64,000 nt of DNA, from assembly GCF_003058195.1 (NCBI RefSeq), contig NZ_QBUH01000002.1:248001-312000 (forward strand), in the 5' to 3' direction. Both the position numbers and the translations under genes were made by a program. Shown here in pieces: positions 17,031 through 25,860 of this stretch (the first letter of the stretch is position 1; every line of letters begins with the position of its first letter). A model generated the notes under the pieces. That model saw nothing but the letters and a program-made list of their open reading frames with translations. It was not told the origin of the DNA and ran no database searches. Origin of the DNA: Elizabethkingia sp. YR214. GTDB lineage: Bacteria > Bacteroidota > Bacteroidia > Flavobacteriales > Weeksellaceae.

Positions 17031-17623
17031 CACCGCTTTTAAAAGCTGTAGCTAAAGCGAATCAGGAACAAACTCAGGTTACTCAGAATCAGAAACCGGT
17101 TTCTACGGAAACAACGGCTATTCCATCTTTATTAGATAATCCAAACAAACCCAAAGAAGTAAAACCATTGGAAGATATTTCTTCTTTTAGCATTACCGGA
17201 TGGTTGAATAAAAAAGAGGAAGTAAAGACGGAAAAGGTAGAAGTAAAAGATAATTTACCTGCAAATCATTTTTCTGAAGTAGATTTATTGCATGAATGGA
17301 AGCAGTTCCTAGATAATCTACAAGATGATGATCCGGTGAAGTTTTCAGCCATAAAAGTCTGTAAATTACAGAAGAAGGATGAAAATAAAATTCTTATAAA
17401 AGTACCTTCTGAAGCTGCTAAATCCGAGTTTGAGACCGTAAGAAAAGATTTTTTATCTGTATTTCAGCGGAAAGTCAATAATTTTCATATTAAAAGTAAA
17501 TACGTGGAGGATGAAACTTTGCAAAAAGAAATCATTACCAAACGAAAATTATTTGATAAATTTGCAGAAAAGAATCCATTTCTTAAGGAGCTGGACGATT
17601 TAATGAAGTTTGATTTTTCCTAA
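17018..17623 (+). CDS. dnaX: tau-specific C-terminal region of DnaX, in the -1 frame
   Basis: About 200 codons in the -1 frame relative to the ATPase part, from FRILAPLLKAVAKA to LMKFDFS. It contains a charged, low-complexity linker and then a folded-looking segment (LLHEWKQFLDNLQDDDPVKFSAIKVCKL and on). This matches what a tau C-terminus does by family: contact with polymerase alpha and helicase. No plausible independent start lies near its beginning, and base usage is coding-like throughout, so it is a continuation of dnaX and not a separate gene. Its stop is 15 nt before the next gene. Confidence 0.75.
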   Translation, partial: FRILAPLLKAVAKANQEQTQVTQNQKPVSTETTAIPSLLDNPNKPKEVKPLEDISSFSITGWLNKKEEVKTEKVEVKDNLPANHFSEVDLLHEWKQFLDNLQDDDPVKFSAIKVCKLQKKDENKILIKVPSEAAKSEFETVRKDFLSVFQRKVNNFHIKSKYVEDETLQKEIITKRKLFDKFAEKNPFLKELDDLMKFDFS

Positions 17624-17638
17624 ATTCTCAAATTAAAT

Positions 17639-18718
17639 ATGAATCTAAACGAAGTAAAGTCTGATTGGATATCAGAACTAGGATCACCGCTAGTAGTTGC
17701 GGGACCATGTAGCGCGGAAAGCGAGTCACAAATGCTGGAAGCAGCCAGAAGAATTAAAGAGAGCAACGCCAATGTTTCTGTATTTCGTGCAGGAATCTGG
17801 AAACCTCGTACAAAGCCAAATGGTTTTGAAGGAGTAGGGGTTATTGGTCTTAACTGGCTGAAAAAAGTTAAAGAAGAGTACGGTTTTAAAACAGCAACTG
17901 AGGTAGCTAATGCAAATCACGTATTTGCAGCATTAGAAGCTGATGTAGATATCTTATGGATCGGAGCACGTTCTACTGTAAACCCTTTTACAGTTCAGGA
18001 AATTGCTCAGGCACTAAGAGGTACAAACAAACCTGTACTTGTTAAAAACCCAGTTAACCCGGATCTTGCTTTATGGATCGGGGCAATGGAGAGATTATTA
18101 GGACAAGATGTTAAAAACCTTGGTGTAATCCACAGAGGTTTCTCTAATTACCAGAAAACTAAATACCGTAACGTTCCAAACTGGACAATTGCACTTGACT
18201 TCAAAAAGCAATTCCCAAATATTCCAATGATTGTAGACCCTTCTCACATCTGTGGAAACAGAACAGGTTTAGCTGCTATCTCTCAGGAAGCTCTAAACTG
18301 TGGCTATGAAGGTCTTATGATCGAAACTCACCCGAATCCGGATGAAGCATGGAGTGATGCTGCACAGCAAATTACTCCGGAAGTTTTAGCTGAATTACTG
18401 TCTAACCTGAAAACAAGAAATCAGGATATCTCCGGATACGAAGATGAAATGGGGAAACACAGAACATTAATCAGCGATATCGACTTCCAGTTAATCAGCC
18501 TTCTTAATCAAAGAATGAAGGTATCTGAGAAAATCGGTACATTGAAAAAAGAAAATAACATTGCGATCTTCCAACCGGACAGATGGAAAGTTATTGCTGA
18601 ATATGCAGCGCAAAAAGCTGATGAAACGGGAATGTCAAGAGAATTTATCGAGAAAGTATTCAACGCTATTCACGAAGAATCTATTGATGTTCAGAATAAC
18701 ATTATGATTAATAAATAA
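17639..18718 (+). CDS. Bifunctional DAHP synthase / chorismate mutase
   Basis: A 359-aa fusion. Residues about 1-260 are a class I-beta 3-deoxy-7-phosphoheptulonate synthase, the first step of aromatic biosynthesis, joining phosphoenolpyruvate and erythrose 4-phosphate: AGPCSAES, KPRTKPNGFEG, VNPDLALWIG, DPSHICGNR. Residues about 270-355 are an AroQ-type chorismate mutase: MGKHRTLISDIDFQLISLLNQRM, with the IGTLKKENN segment. In related enzymes the mutase part also gives allosteric control by prephenate. It sits between dnaX and rsgA in one transcription unit. A prephenate dehydratase gene lies at 61.3 kb. Confidence 0.92.
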   Translation: MNLNEVKSDWISELGSPLVVAGPCSAESESQMLEAARRIKESNANVSVFRAGIWKPRTKPNGFEGVGVIGLNWLKKVKEEYGFKTATEVANANHVFAALEADVDILWIGARSTVNPFTVQEIAQALRGTNKPVLVKNPVNPDLALWIGAMERLLGQDVKNLGVIHRGFSNYQKTKYRNVPNWTIALDFKKQFPNIPMIVDPSHICGNRTGLAAISQEALNCGYEGLMIETHPNPDEAWSDAAQQITPEVLAELLSNLKTRNQDISGYEDEMGKHRTLISDIDFQLISLLNQRMKVSEKIGTLKKENNIAIFQPDRWKVIAEYAAQKADETGMSREFIEKVFNAIHEESIDVQNNIMINK

Positions 18719-18727
18719 TTATTGCTT

Positions 18728-19651
18728 ATGAGGGGTATTATCATAAAATCTACCGGAAGCTGGTATCAGGTTTTAGATCAAGAATCCGGAAAAATTTATG
18801 AAGCCCGTATCAGAGGCAAATTTAAATTAATAAAAACCCGACTGACCAATCCTTTGGCAGTCGGGGATTTTGTTGAGTTCTCGCTGGAACAGGATGACAT
18901 TGCATGGATTACAAAGATAGAACCACGAAAGAACTATCTGATCCGTAAAGCTGTAAACCTGTCTAAAGAAGCTCACATTATAGCTTCCAATATTGATATT
19001 GGCTGCATCCTTTTCACGCTGAAAATGCCGGAAACTTCTTTAGGTTTTTTAGACCGTTTTCTGGTATGTTGTGAGGCTTATGATATAAAGCCTTTAATTC
19101 TTTTCAATAAAGCTGATTTGCTAGACCAGGAAGAACTGGAATATGCTGAAGATATAGCTACTGTATACCAGTCTATAGGCTATGATTCTCTTTTTGTTTC
19201 TTCTGTATCCGAACTGAATATGGTAGGTCTCAGAGATATTCTAAAAGATAAAACGTCAGTATTCTTCGGACACTCAGGAAGTGGTAAATCTACTTTAGTA
19301 AATGCTTTAAACCCTGAAGTAAATCTAAAGACGGGAGATATATCTGATATTCACCTAAAAGGAAAACACACGACTACATTTGCCCAGATGCATTTCTGGC
19401 CTTTTGGCGGTCAGGTAATTGATACTCCCGGAGTTCGCGAATTTGCAATGATTGATGTTGAGAAAGAAGAAATCCAACATTATTTCCCGGAAATATTTAG
19501 CATTTCCGAAAATTGCAAATTTAATAACTGTTTACATATAAACGAACCAAAATGTGCCGTTTTAGATGCATTAGAGCATGAAGAAATCCTGGAATCCCGT
19601 TATGCTACTTACATTAAATTAATGGAAGAAGCAGAAGAGCAAAACCAATAA
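18728..19651 (+). CDS. rsgA: Ribosome small-subunit-dependent GTPase A
   Basis: A 307-aa circularly permuted GTPase acting in 30S maturation. The OB-fold is at the N-terminus. G4 (NKAD) precedes G1 (GHSGSGKST) and G3 (DTPGVREF), the permuted order of this family. The zinc motif CKFNNCLHINEPKC is near the C-terminus. I chose the ATG at 18728; a TTG six bases upstream is possible but unnecessary. It follows the DAHP synthase stop by 9 nt. Confidence 0.93.
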   Translation: MRGIIIKSTGSWYQVLDQESGKIYEARIRGKFKLIKTRLTNPLAVGDFVEFSLEQDDIAWITKIEPRKNYLIRKAVNLSKEAHIIASNIDIGCILFTLKMPETSLGFLDRFLVCCEAYDIKPLILFNKADLLDQEELEYAEDIATVYQSIGYDSLFVSSVSELNMVGLRDILKDKTSVFFGHSGSGKSTLVNALNPEVNLKTGDISDIHLKGKHTTTFAQMHFWPFGGQVIDTPGVREFAMIDVEKEEIQHYFPEIFSISENCKFNNCLHINEPKCAVLDALEHEEILESRYATYIKLMEEAEEQNQ

Positions 19652-19659
19652 TCCTTTTC

Positions 19660-20295
19660 TTAAAACTTGAAATTGTGTAGCTGATGATAATCAGCTTTGT
19701 CAATAACTCTGTTAATACTCCCATTTTGTAGTATGGCGATTTTGTCACAGGTATGAAATAAGGTTTCTATGATATGAGAACTTACAAGAACAGCTTTGTT
19801 TTCAGATTTTAGATCCTGGATAATGTCGTACAAAACATGTACACCTTCAAAGTCAACACCATTAAATGGTTCATCCAGTATATTAACAGGCTTGTCCAAT
19901 AATAGCATCCCTATAAGGGCTAATTTCTTTTTCATTCCGCTGGAATAGTCCTGTGCAAATTTTTCTAATGGAAGTCCAAATTTGTCGGTCAACATATTGT
20001 ATTTTGATTCTTTGTCTTTAGAAAAATAGCCAAGGTATTCTTTTCCGGTAATGTACGGATAGAAATAGTTCTCGGTTTCCAGATAAGATATATTTTCCCT
20101 TTTTAAAGATTCGTTGTGCCAGTTGATAGTTCCACTGTATTTCACATTTTGATACAGGGATTCGAACAAGGTCGTTTTTCCGGCTCCGTTCTTTCCGAGA
20201 ATACCGATAACAATGCCTTCCTCTATATTCAGGCTAAGGTTGTTAAGAACATTCTGAGCTTTAAAACTTACATTCAGATTTTTAATTTCCAACAT
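19660..20295 (-). CDS. ABC transporter ATP-binding protein
   Basis: A 211-aa ATPase with Walker A GKNGAGKTT (about 35-43), signature YSSGMKKKLALIGMLL, and Walker B VNILDEPFNGVD. A single histidine in the H-loop (VSSHIIETL) is present. The short length and DEPFNGVD motif resemble the drug, antibiotic or Na+ exporter ATPases of the ABC-2 type. Its start overlaps the end of the upstream membrane gene by 14 nt, so the pair is one transporter. Substrate unknown. It converges on rsgA with only 8 nt between the stops. Confidence 0.85.
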   Translation of the reverse strand: MLEIKNLNVSFKAQNVLNNLSLNIEEGIVIGILGKNGAGKTTLFESLYQNVKYSGTINWHNESLKRENISYLETENYFYPYITGKEYLGYFSKDKESKYNMLTDKFGLPLEKFAQDYSSGMKKKLALIGMLLLDKPVNILDEPFNGVDFEGVHVLYDIIQDLKSENKAVLVSSHIIETLFHTCDKIAILQNGSINRVIDKADYHQLHNFKF

Positions 20296-21193
20296 ATTTG
20301 CTGATATTTTCTTTTGCAGATTTAATGTTATCGATAATAATTACAATGGCAGGGATAATAGTTATAGTATATATAAAGTAGGATAAATGTATTCCCATAT
20401 CAAAATAATTAGTTTTCTCCTTATAATGATAAACTTTATACTTTCTGGTTAATGCCAATACAAGAAATAAATTCATAAAAAGAATATAACACAGTAACAA
20501 TAAACTGTTTTCTCTATTCAGAATTAAAAAGCCTATATAAACAGGCAGAAATAAGAGATTGAATAATTTCATATTCTTACGGATCTTATCTTTCAGAGTA
20601 TATTTTCTGAAATACATTTCCAGCATTTCTTTATTTTCATTATCAGAATATAACCTCGGGAATAAATCCAACGCAAACAATCCACAGAAAATTAATGTTG
20701 AAATATGATAAGAGGATGCTATAATAACAAGATAGGCGAGAATAGCTGTAACTGTATTTTTTCTCAGTAAACATTTCCATTCAAAAAGCTCATTGGGAAT
20801 AAAATCCCAATTAGAAGTAACATTAATTTTTGTCTTTTGATAAAAAAATGAAAAGCTTGTAATCAGAAATAATCCAGCTAAGCCCAATATATCGGATTTA
20901 TAGTGTATATTCCCAAGAAGTAAAAACAGATAAATGAATGCCGATTCTATGAAGATGATAAAACGCCAGTTTTGTATAAAAGCATTTTTTAGAAAAGGAA
21001 TATCTTTTCTTCTGTAATGAAATGACAAAGTTATTAAAAAAATGAGTAGGGGATATATTCGATTGTCAGGAAGTTTAAGCATGATTAAAACTCCTGCAAT
21101 AATTAAAAATGGTAAAGCAATCTTACCCTGAAAGCTGAAAATTCGAAAGCACTGACTAATTCTGAAAATAAAATGATGGAAAATTGCTTTCAA
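20282..21193 (-). CDS. ABC-2-like membrane protein (permease partner)
   Basis: A 303-aa protein with about seven to eight hydrophobic segments (for instance near 25-50, 60-75, 80-100, 130-150, 205-245 and 270-295). No family motif is recognised. Its role as the membrane subunit is inferred from the hydrophobicity and the 14-nt overlap with the downstream ATPase gene. A promoter-like TAAATTTG lies on the minus strand about 50 nt upstream. It could transport a peptide or lipid, but nothing in the sequence says which. Confidence 0.55.
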   Translation of the reverse strand: MKAIFHHFIFRISQCFRIFSFQGKIALPFLIIAGVLIMLKLPDNRIYPLLIFLITLSFHYRRKDIPFLKNAFIQNWRFIIFIESAFIYLFLLLGNIHYKSDILGLAGLFLITSFSFFYQKTKINVTSNWDFIPNELFEWKCLLRKNTVTAILAYLVIIASSYHISTLIFCGLFALDLFPRLYSDNENKEMLEMYFRKYTLKDKIRKNMKLFNLLFLPVYIGFLILNRENSLLLLCYILFMNLFLVLALTRKYKVYHYKEKTNYFDMGIHLSYFIYTITIIPAIVIIIDNIKSAKENISKYVGN

Positions 21194-21243
21194 ATTCTAT
21201 GGTTATTGGATGGATAGGCTGTATTAATAATATTACTACATCC

Positions 21244-21251
21244 CAAATTTA
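21244..21251 (-). promoter_or_regulatory. -7 element TAAATTTG (minus strand) before the ABC pair
   Basis: The plus strand reads CAAATTTA; exact match to TAnnTTTG, 50 nt upstream of the permease start. Confidence 0.45.
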
Positions 21252-21493
21252 TGAAAAATCACTTTCTATTGAATAATTTTAATAAACTTTATAATTTATA
21301 GCCCATTGTTCCCTTTATAATAAGAATATAAAGGCTTTAATCTGAATTGAAATTAGAAAAGAATCCTATATTGGGAAGCTAAATAAGATTTTCTGGCCGG
21401 AAATTTGCTTAATGCTACCCGAATTTATAGATCCTTAATAATGTTATTGAATATATTTTTAATAAAAATAACATTCGGAAAATAGAAATTTTG

Positions 21494-21501
21494 TAATTTT
21501 G
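21494..21501 (+). promoter_or_regulatory. -7 element TAATTTTG before mevalonate kinase
   Basis: Exact TAnnTTTG match, 17 nt before the ATG. Confidence 0.55.
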
Positions 21502-21518
21502 TAGCATATAAAATACAC

Positions 21519-22451
21519 ATGGCGAATCCTTTATTTTATGCAAAAATAATTTTGTTCGGAGAATACGGAATGATTGAAGATTCTCAGGGACTCGTTGTGC
21601 CTTATAGTTTCTATAAAGGAACTTTAAAGTTTTCAGAAACTGACTCAGATTCTGAATTCGAGATCAATTCTAACGAACATTTGCAAAAATATTCAGACTT
21701 TCTTTCAGATCTAAACCTTTCTGATGATTTCAGACTAGATATTGAAAGCTTTAAAAAGGATATTTCTAATGGTCTTTTCTTCGACTCTAATATTCCGCAA
21801 GGCTATGGAGTAGGAAGTTCAGGAGCTTTAGTAGCTGCTATTTTTGAACGTTATTCAGTTAACAAACATAATCCGGAAAATATATCAAAAGATAATCTAA
21901 AACACCTTAAAGCTGTTTTCGGAGAAATGGAAAGTTATTTCCATGGTAAAAGTTCTGGTATGGATCCGTTAATTTGCTATATGAATCTGCCTATCCTTAT
22001 TGAAAACAAAGAGAACCTGGACAGAGTTGCGTTACCTGAGGGTGAGCATGGCAAAGGAGCTGTTTTCTTAATAGATTCCGGACAGATAGGAGAAACCGGA
22101 CCAATGATTCAGATTTTTTTCGAGAAACTGAAGAATGAAGGTTTCCGCAAAACATTAAAAGACGAATTTATCCGATACAATAATGCCTGTATTGATGCGT
22201 TTTTGAAAAAAGATATGAATCCTTTCTTCAGAAACCTAAAAAAACTATCACACTGGGCATATGAGCATTTCAGACCAATGATTCCGGAAAATATTTTCAA
22301 TGCATGGAAAAGAGGTCTGGATACCAATGCATACTACCTGAAACTTTGCGGTAGCGGAGGAGGAGGTTATATTCTTGGTTTTACCAAGGATTATGAAAAA
22401 GCCGACAAAATGTTAGAAGGTTTCCAGAAGGAAGTTATCTATCGTTTCTAA
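21519..22451 (+). CDS. mvk: Mevalonate kinase-like GHMP kinase
   Basis: A 310-aa GHMP kinase. The N-terminus has the lysine/substrate segment YAKIILFGEYGMIED. The ATP-binding glycine-rich loop is PQGYGVGSSGALVAA (93-107). A catalytic aspartate lies in GKSSGMDPLICY, and the C-terminal motif is LKLCGSGGGGYILGF. This combination is that of mevalonate kinase, which phosphorylates mevalonate on the way to isopentenyl diphosphate. Flavobacteria use that pathway, and idi at 48.5 kb and a UbiA prenyltransferase directly downstream agree. The exact substrate within the GHMP family is not proven by sequence. Confidence 0.8.
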   Translation: MANPLFYAKIILFGEYGMIEDSQGLVVPYSFYKGTLKFSETDSDSEFEINSNEHLQKYSDFLSDLNLSDDFRLDIESFKKDISNGLFFDSNIPQGYGVGSSGALVAAIFERYSVNKHNPENISKDNLKHLKAVFGEMESYFHGKSSGMDPLICYMNLPILIENKENLDRVALPEGEHGKGAVFLIDSGQIGETGPMIQIFFEKLKNEGFRKTLKDEFIRYNNACIDAFLKKDMNPFFRNLKKLSHWAYEHFRPMIPENIFNAWKRGLDTNAYYLKLCGSGGGGYILGFTKDYEKADKMLEGFQKEVIYRF

Positions 22452-22478
22452 TAATTAAATTTTAAAATTTCAACAAGT

Positions 22479-23375
22479 GTGAAGAATCGTTTGCTCTCCA
22501 GATTATCTGTATTTATAGGATTTTTGCTGGGGGCAAGAGCTTTTGTCACATTTCTGCTGATTTTCGCATTATACGTTTCAACATTCTTTTTATTTAATCA
22601 GGAAGAAAGCCTGAAGAGTTTTGTTTTTGATTATAAAGTACACGGAATTATATTTTGTAGTTTCCTCAGTATAATGGCTGGAGGTATTATTAACCAGTTT
22701 TATGACCGCGAAAAAGATAAAATAACCAAACCTTTCCGTAGCAAACTACAAAGCTTCCTTGGGCAGAAGTATTATTTGTATGTTTATCTTACACTAAATG
22801 TACTCTCCTTAGGGGTTGCAGCACTTATTTCCGAAAGAGTATTTATTTTCTTTCTTATTTATCAGTTTCTGATGTGGTTTTATAGCCATAAACTAAGTAA
22901 AATTCTTATTGTAAATAATCTTACGTTTGTTGGACTCAGTCTTTACCCTTTCTTTGGAATGCTTATTTATTATCAGACTTATTCACCCCACCTGATGATG
23001 ATGTCGGTATTCCTGTTCCTGATACTGCTTACTATAGATATTGTTAAAGACCTTCTAACCAGTAATGCCGATCGTATTTTTGGATACGACACAATTGCCA
23101 ACAAGTTTGGTATAAAGACAGCCAAAATTGTTGCAATTGTATTGCTTATACTCAATATTATTGTGTCAGCACTTATTATCAGAGGAAATGCCGTACACTA
23201 TCTGATGTCCTATTATTTCTGTGTAGGTATGTTTATTCAGGTAATTGTGGTGTATTTGTTACTCAACAGAACCAAATTTCATAGTTTTTCGGCCCTAAAT
23301 CTGTTACGTCTGTGGGTGTTTATTGGGATTTTATGCATGTTATCTGACGGAATTCTTACCTATCTTCATTACTAG
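22479..23375 (+). CDS. UbiA family prenyltransferase
   Basis: A 298-aa intramembrane prenyltransferase with about eight to nine helices. The first aspartate-rich motif is NQFYDREKDKITKP (NxxxDxxxD) and the second is DIVKDLLTSNADRIFGYDT. These bind the prenyl diphosphate through Mg. The start is GTG (MKNRLLSRLS); no in-frame ATG or TTG precedes it. Its position 27 nt after mevalonate kinase suggests use of isoprenoid products. Candidates are an isoprenoid-quinone or geranylgeranylglycerol-phosphate type enzyme; sequence alone does not decide. Confidence 0.82.
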   Translation: MKNRLLSRLSVFIGFLLGARAFVTFLLIFALYVSTFFLFNQEESLKSFVFDYKVHGIIFCSFLSIMAGGIINQFYDREKDKITKPFRSKLQSFLGQKYYLYVYLTLNVLSLGVAALISERVFIFFLIYQFLMWFYSHKLSKILIVNNLTFVGLSLYPFFGMLIYYQTYSPHLMMMSVFLFLILLTIDIVKDLLTSNADRIFGYDTIANKFGIKTAKIVAIVLLILNIIVSALIIRGNAVHYLMSYYFCVGMFIQVIVVYLLLNRTKFHSFSALNLLRLWVFIGILCMLSDGILTYLHY

Positions 23376-23388
23376 CTTTTATTTTTCG

Positions 23389-23396
23389 TAACTTTG
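23389..23396 (+). promoter_or_regulatory. -7 element TAACTTTG before the pseudouridine synthase
   Basis: Exact match, 21 nt before the ATG, inside the 42-nt gap after the UbiA gene. Confidence 0.5.
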
Positions 23397-23417
23397 CCGA
23401 AAATATAGAATATAGAA

Positions 23418-24404
23418 ATGAGCAGAGAACGTAAAAATTTTTCAGACAGACAGAAAAACGGAAAACCAGGAGAGAGAAAAACTTCTTTTGACAAAACTTC
23501 CCGCTCTGCATCCGACTCAAAGAGAGGTGGTGGTAAAACTTTCGATTCCAGAGATAAATACGAAAAAGGTGATCGCAAATTTGGCGGGCCTAAATCATTC
23601 AAAAGACCTTTTGACAGAAAAGCTGAACATGATGAGAAAATCAAAGGTTATATCCTGAAGAGAAAGTTTGATAAGCTAGCCAATAAGCCTGAAAAAGAAA
23701 CCATACGTCTTAATAAATATATTGCAAATTCAGGAATTTGCAGCCGTCGTGAAGCAGATGATCTTATTACACAAGGTTTGGTAGAAGTAAATGGTAAAGT
23801 AGTTACTGAAATGGGTTACCAGGTTCAGAAAACAGACAGAGTTGTTTTCGATGGACAAGGTATTACTCCGGAAAAACCAGTATACGTATTACTAAATAAG
23901 CCAAAAGGTTATCTTTCTACAACGAAAGATGAGAAAGCGCGTAAAACAGTAATGGATCTGGTTGCAAATGCATCTCCATACAGGCTTTTCCCTGTGGGGC
24001 GTTTAGACAGACAAACGACTGGTGTTATCTTGTTAACCAATGATGGACACATGACTAAAAAACTTACACACCCATCATTCGGGATGAAAAAGATATATCA
24101 TGTTGTATTGGACAGAAAACTCTCTATCGAGGATCTTCAGGCAATTCGTGAAGGTATTCGTCTTGAGGAAGGTGTTGCAGAGGTAGATAATATTTCTTTT
24201 ATCGAAGGAAAACCTAAAACTGAAGTTGGTATCGAAATCCACATCGGATGGAACAGAGTTGTACGTCGTATCTTCCAAAGATTGGGCTACGAAGTTGAAA
24301 GCTTAGACAGAGTAATGTTTGCAGGTCTTACTAAGAAGAATGTAAAAAGAGGGCATTGGAGAATCCTGACAGAACAGGAGGTTAATAATCTAAAAATGCT
24401 TTAA
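23418..24404 (+). CDS. RsuA/RluB family rRNA pseudouridine synthase
   Basis: A 328-aa enzyme. Residues 1-90 are a basic, low-complexity Arg/Lys/Gly/Ser tail likely to bind RNA. An S4 domain follows (IRLNKYIANSGICSRREAD, about 93-150). The catalytic domain has the aspartate motif GRLDRQTTGV and KKIYHVVLD. It isomerises a uridine in rRNA; RluB-like (23S) is the most likely target. The long N-terminal extension is common in flavobacterial members. A clear terminator follows. Confidence 0.88.
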   Translation: MSRERKNFSDRQKNGKPGERKTSFDKTSRSASDSKRGGGKTFDSRDKYEKGDRKFGGPKSFKRPFDRKAEHDEKIKGYILKRKFDKLANKPEKETIRLNKYIANSGICSRREADDLITQGLVEVNGKVVTEMGYQVQKTDRVVFDGQGITPEKPVYVLLNKPKGYLSTTKDEKARKTVMDLVANASPYRLFPVGRLDRQTTGVILLTNDGHMTKKLTHPSFGMKKIYHVVLDRKLSIEDLQAIREGIRLEEGVAEVDNISFIEGKPKTEVGIEIHIGWNRVVRRIFQRLGYEVESLDRVMFAGLTKKNVKRGHWRILTEQEVNNLKML

Positions 24405-24414
24405 TCAATAATAT

Positions 24415-24445
24415 AAGAGTTTCTTTATGAAACTCTTTTTTTTTT
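24415..24445 (+). terminator. Rho-independent terminator after the pseudouridine synthase
   Basis: Perfect 9-bp stem AAGAGTTTC / GAAACTCTT, 5-nt loop and eight further T residues. Confidence 0.85.
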
Positions 24446-24522
24446 GCATTATCAATTTTCTGATATTTTATTTTTAACTTTATCTGATTACCAAATCGTA
24501 TAATTTTAAAAACTAATTTATT

Positions 24523-25764
24523 ATGAAAAAATCAATTTCATTATCATCCTTAGCGGTGATTATGCTTCTGTCTTCGTGTAACAGAGATTCACTATCAGAA
24601 AATTCAGCTCAAAACACCACCGCAGAAAATTCGGTAAAAGGTATTATTACAAATCTCACGGAGCAAGATTTGCCGAACATTAAACTTACAGGGAGCAATG
24701 CAGCTCCTTCCCAACATTTAACTTATTACTTTCCCGCGGATGCTGTTTTGCAAATGAATAAGGTTAAGATTACGAGATCTGCATTGACAGAATATTTCTC
24801 TGTGATTAATTATAGTGGTGGTTATGCAGGATTGCAGCAGACTCCCGATAAAAGCTTTGGAACACCTAATATCCTGATCGCTTCTTTATGGGATAAAAAT
24901 ACTGCCGGTGGTAGTTTTGCCGGTTATAGTTATCTTGGGTCAAAAACCGTAGCCAGCAGATTTGGAGGAGAAGGAGATGGGCAGAAAACAATTAATCCAT
25001 ATCAATGGAAGCTAAACAACTGGTATAATATAGTATTGCGCTCCTGGAAAGAAAACGGGAAAATCTATATTGCCAATTTTATACAGGATCTGGCAACTGG
25101 AAAATGGTTCCTGACTTCAACCATCTACAGAGATGAATCAACAGGAAATCTTGGAACTTATATCGATACATTTCTTGAAAACTGGGTAGGAGATAATCCA
25201 AAATATGATGGTAGATTTGTGCGTAAGGCTTACCTTAAAGATGCCTGGAGTTTAGATGCTGGCAACGCATGGCAAAAATCAACAAGCAGAAATTTTAGTG
25301 CTAATAGTGGAGATCAGGGTAGAAATGGATATTTTGATCGCGCATTCAATTCGGGATATGATGCAGGTGAAGATGCTTACTTTATGGTTCACGGTGGTAC
25401 TACAGTCCCTGATGCTGCATTTGGAACGGGCAGAACCTTACAATTGCCGACTCAGACTAATCAGGGAGCAGCTCCGGTAATTCAGAATCTGGAAAGAACT
25501 TCTGCAACGGCACAGTATGGAAGCAATAAAGTTACAGTTTCATGGGCTATTAATGATACCAAAGCACCGCAATTATCTTATAATATACAAGTGATAAACA
25601 GTAGCGGAGGGGTTGTACAAACTATTCAGAAAATAAAACCTGAACAACGTACAGAGTCTATCACTACAACTTTAGCAAAAGGTAATTATACTGTAAAGCT
25701 TACGCTGACAGATATTTTTAATAATAATGTTACACCTGTGGAAATTCCTATAACGGTAAATTAG
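24523..25764 (+). CDS. DUF3472 domain lipoprotein
   Basis: A 413-aa lipoprotein with lipobox LLSSC (Cys19). The body (about 65-300) matches the DUF3472 pattern, with HLTYYFPADAVLQMNKVKI, GGEGDGQKTINPYQWKLNNWYNI and a GRNGYFDRAFNSGYDAGEDAYF stretch. The C-terminal 90 residues (APVIQNLERTSATAQYGSNK onward) look like an immunoglobulin-type beta domain. Function unknown; DUF3472 proteins are often near carbohydrate genes but no such gene is adjacent. It is bounded on both sides by terminators. Confidence 0.72.
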   Translation: MKKSISLSSLAVIMLLSSCNRDSLSENSAQNTTAENSVKGIITNLTEQDLPNIKLTGSNAAPSQHLTYYFPADAVLQMNKVKITRSALTEYFSVINYSGGYAGLQQTPDKSFGTPNILIASLWDKNTAGGSFAGYSYLGSKTVASRFGGEGDGQKTINPYQWKLNNWYNIVLRSWKENGKIYIANFIQDLATGKWFLTSTIYRDESTGNLGTYIDTFLENWVGDNPKYDGRFVRKAYLKDAWSLDAGNAWQKSTSRNFSANSGDQGRNGYFDRAFNSGYDAGEDAYFMVHGGTTVPDAAFGTGRTLQLPTQTNQGAAPVIQNLERTSATAQYGSNKVTVSWAINDTKAPQLSYNIQVINSSGGVVQTIQKIKPEQRTESITTTLAKGNYTVKLTLTDIFNNNVTPVEIPITVN

Positions 25765-25795
25765 ATTATCAAAATGATGTGTAAAACCCAATAAA

Positions 25796-25828
25796 AAACA
25801 TCACAGGTTTCAGAAACCTGTGATGTTT
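25796..25828. terminator. Bidirectional terminator between convergent genes
   Basis: Perfect 15-bp stem (25796-25810 with 25814-25828) around a CAG loop. It serves the DUF3472 gene and the opposing beta-barrel gene. Confidence 0.85.
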
Positions 25829-25860
25829 GTATTTTAAAAAAGATAAGATACCAATACTTT

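Larger units (their letters stand above)
21194..21518. other. Divergent intergenic region (325 bp) between the ABC pair and mevalonate kinase
   Basis: AT-rich. It holds the leftward -7 element at 21244, the rightward one at 21494, and a perfect 9-bp inverted repeat, AATGTTATT (21440-21448) with AATAACATT (21467-21475), 18 nt before the rightward promoter. No open frame of note. Confidence 0.5.

Noticed and set aside
17168-17623. A separate 151-aa gene downstream of dnaX
   Set aside because: The same frame is open back to the A10 tract, and no start signal is present. It is better read as the tau C-terminus.
18722-18727. TTG start for rsgA
   Set aside because: The ATG six bases later fits better, and nothing supports the TTG.
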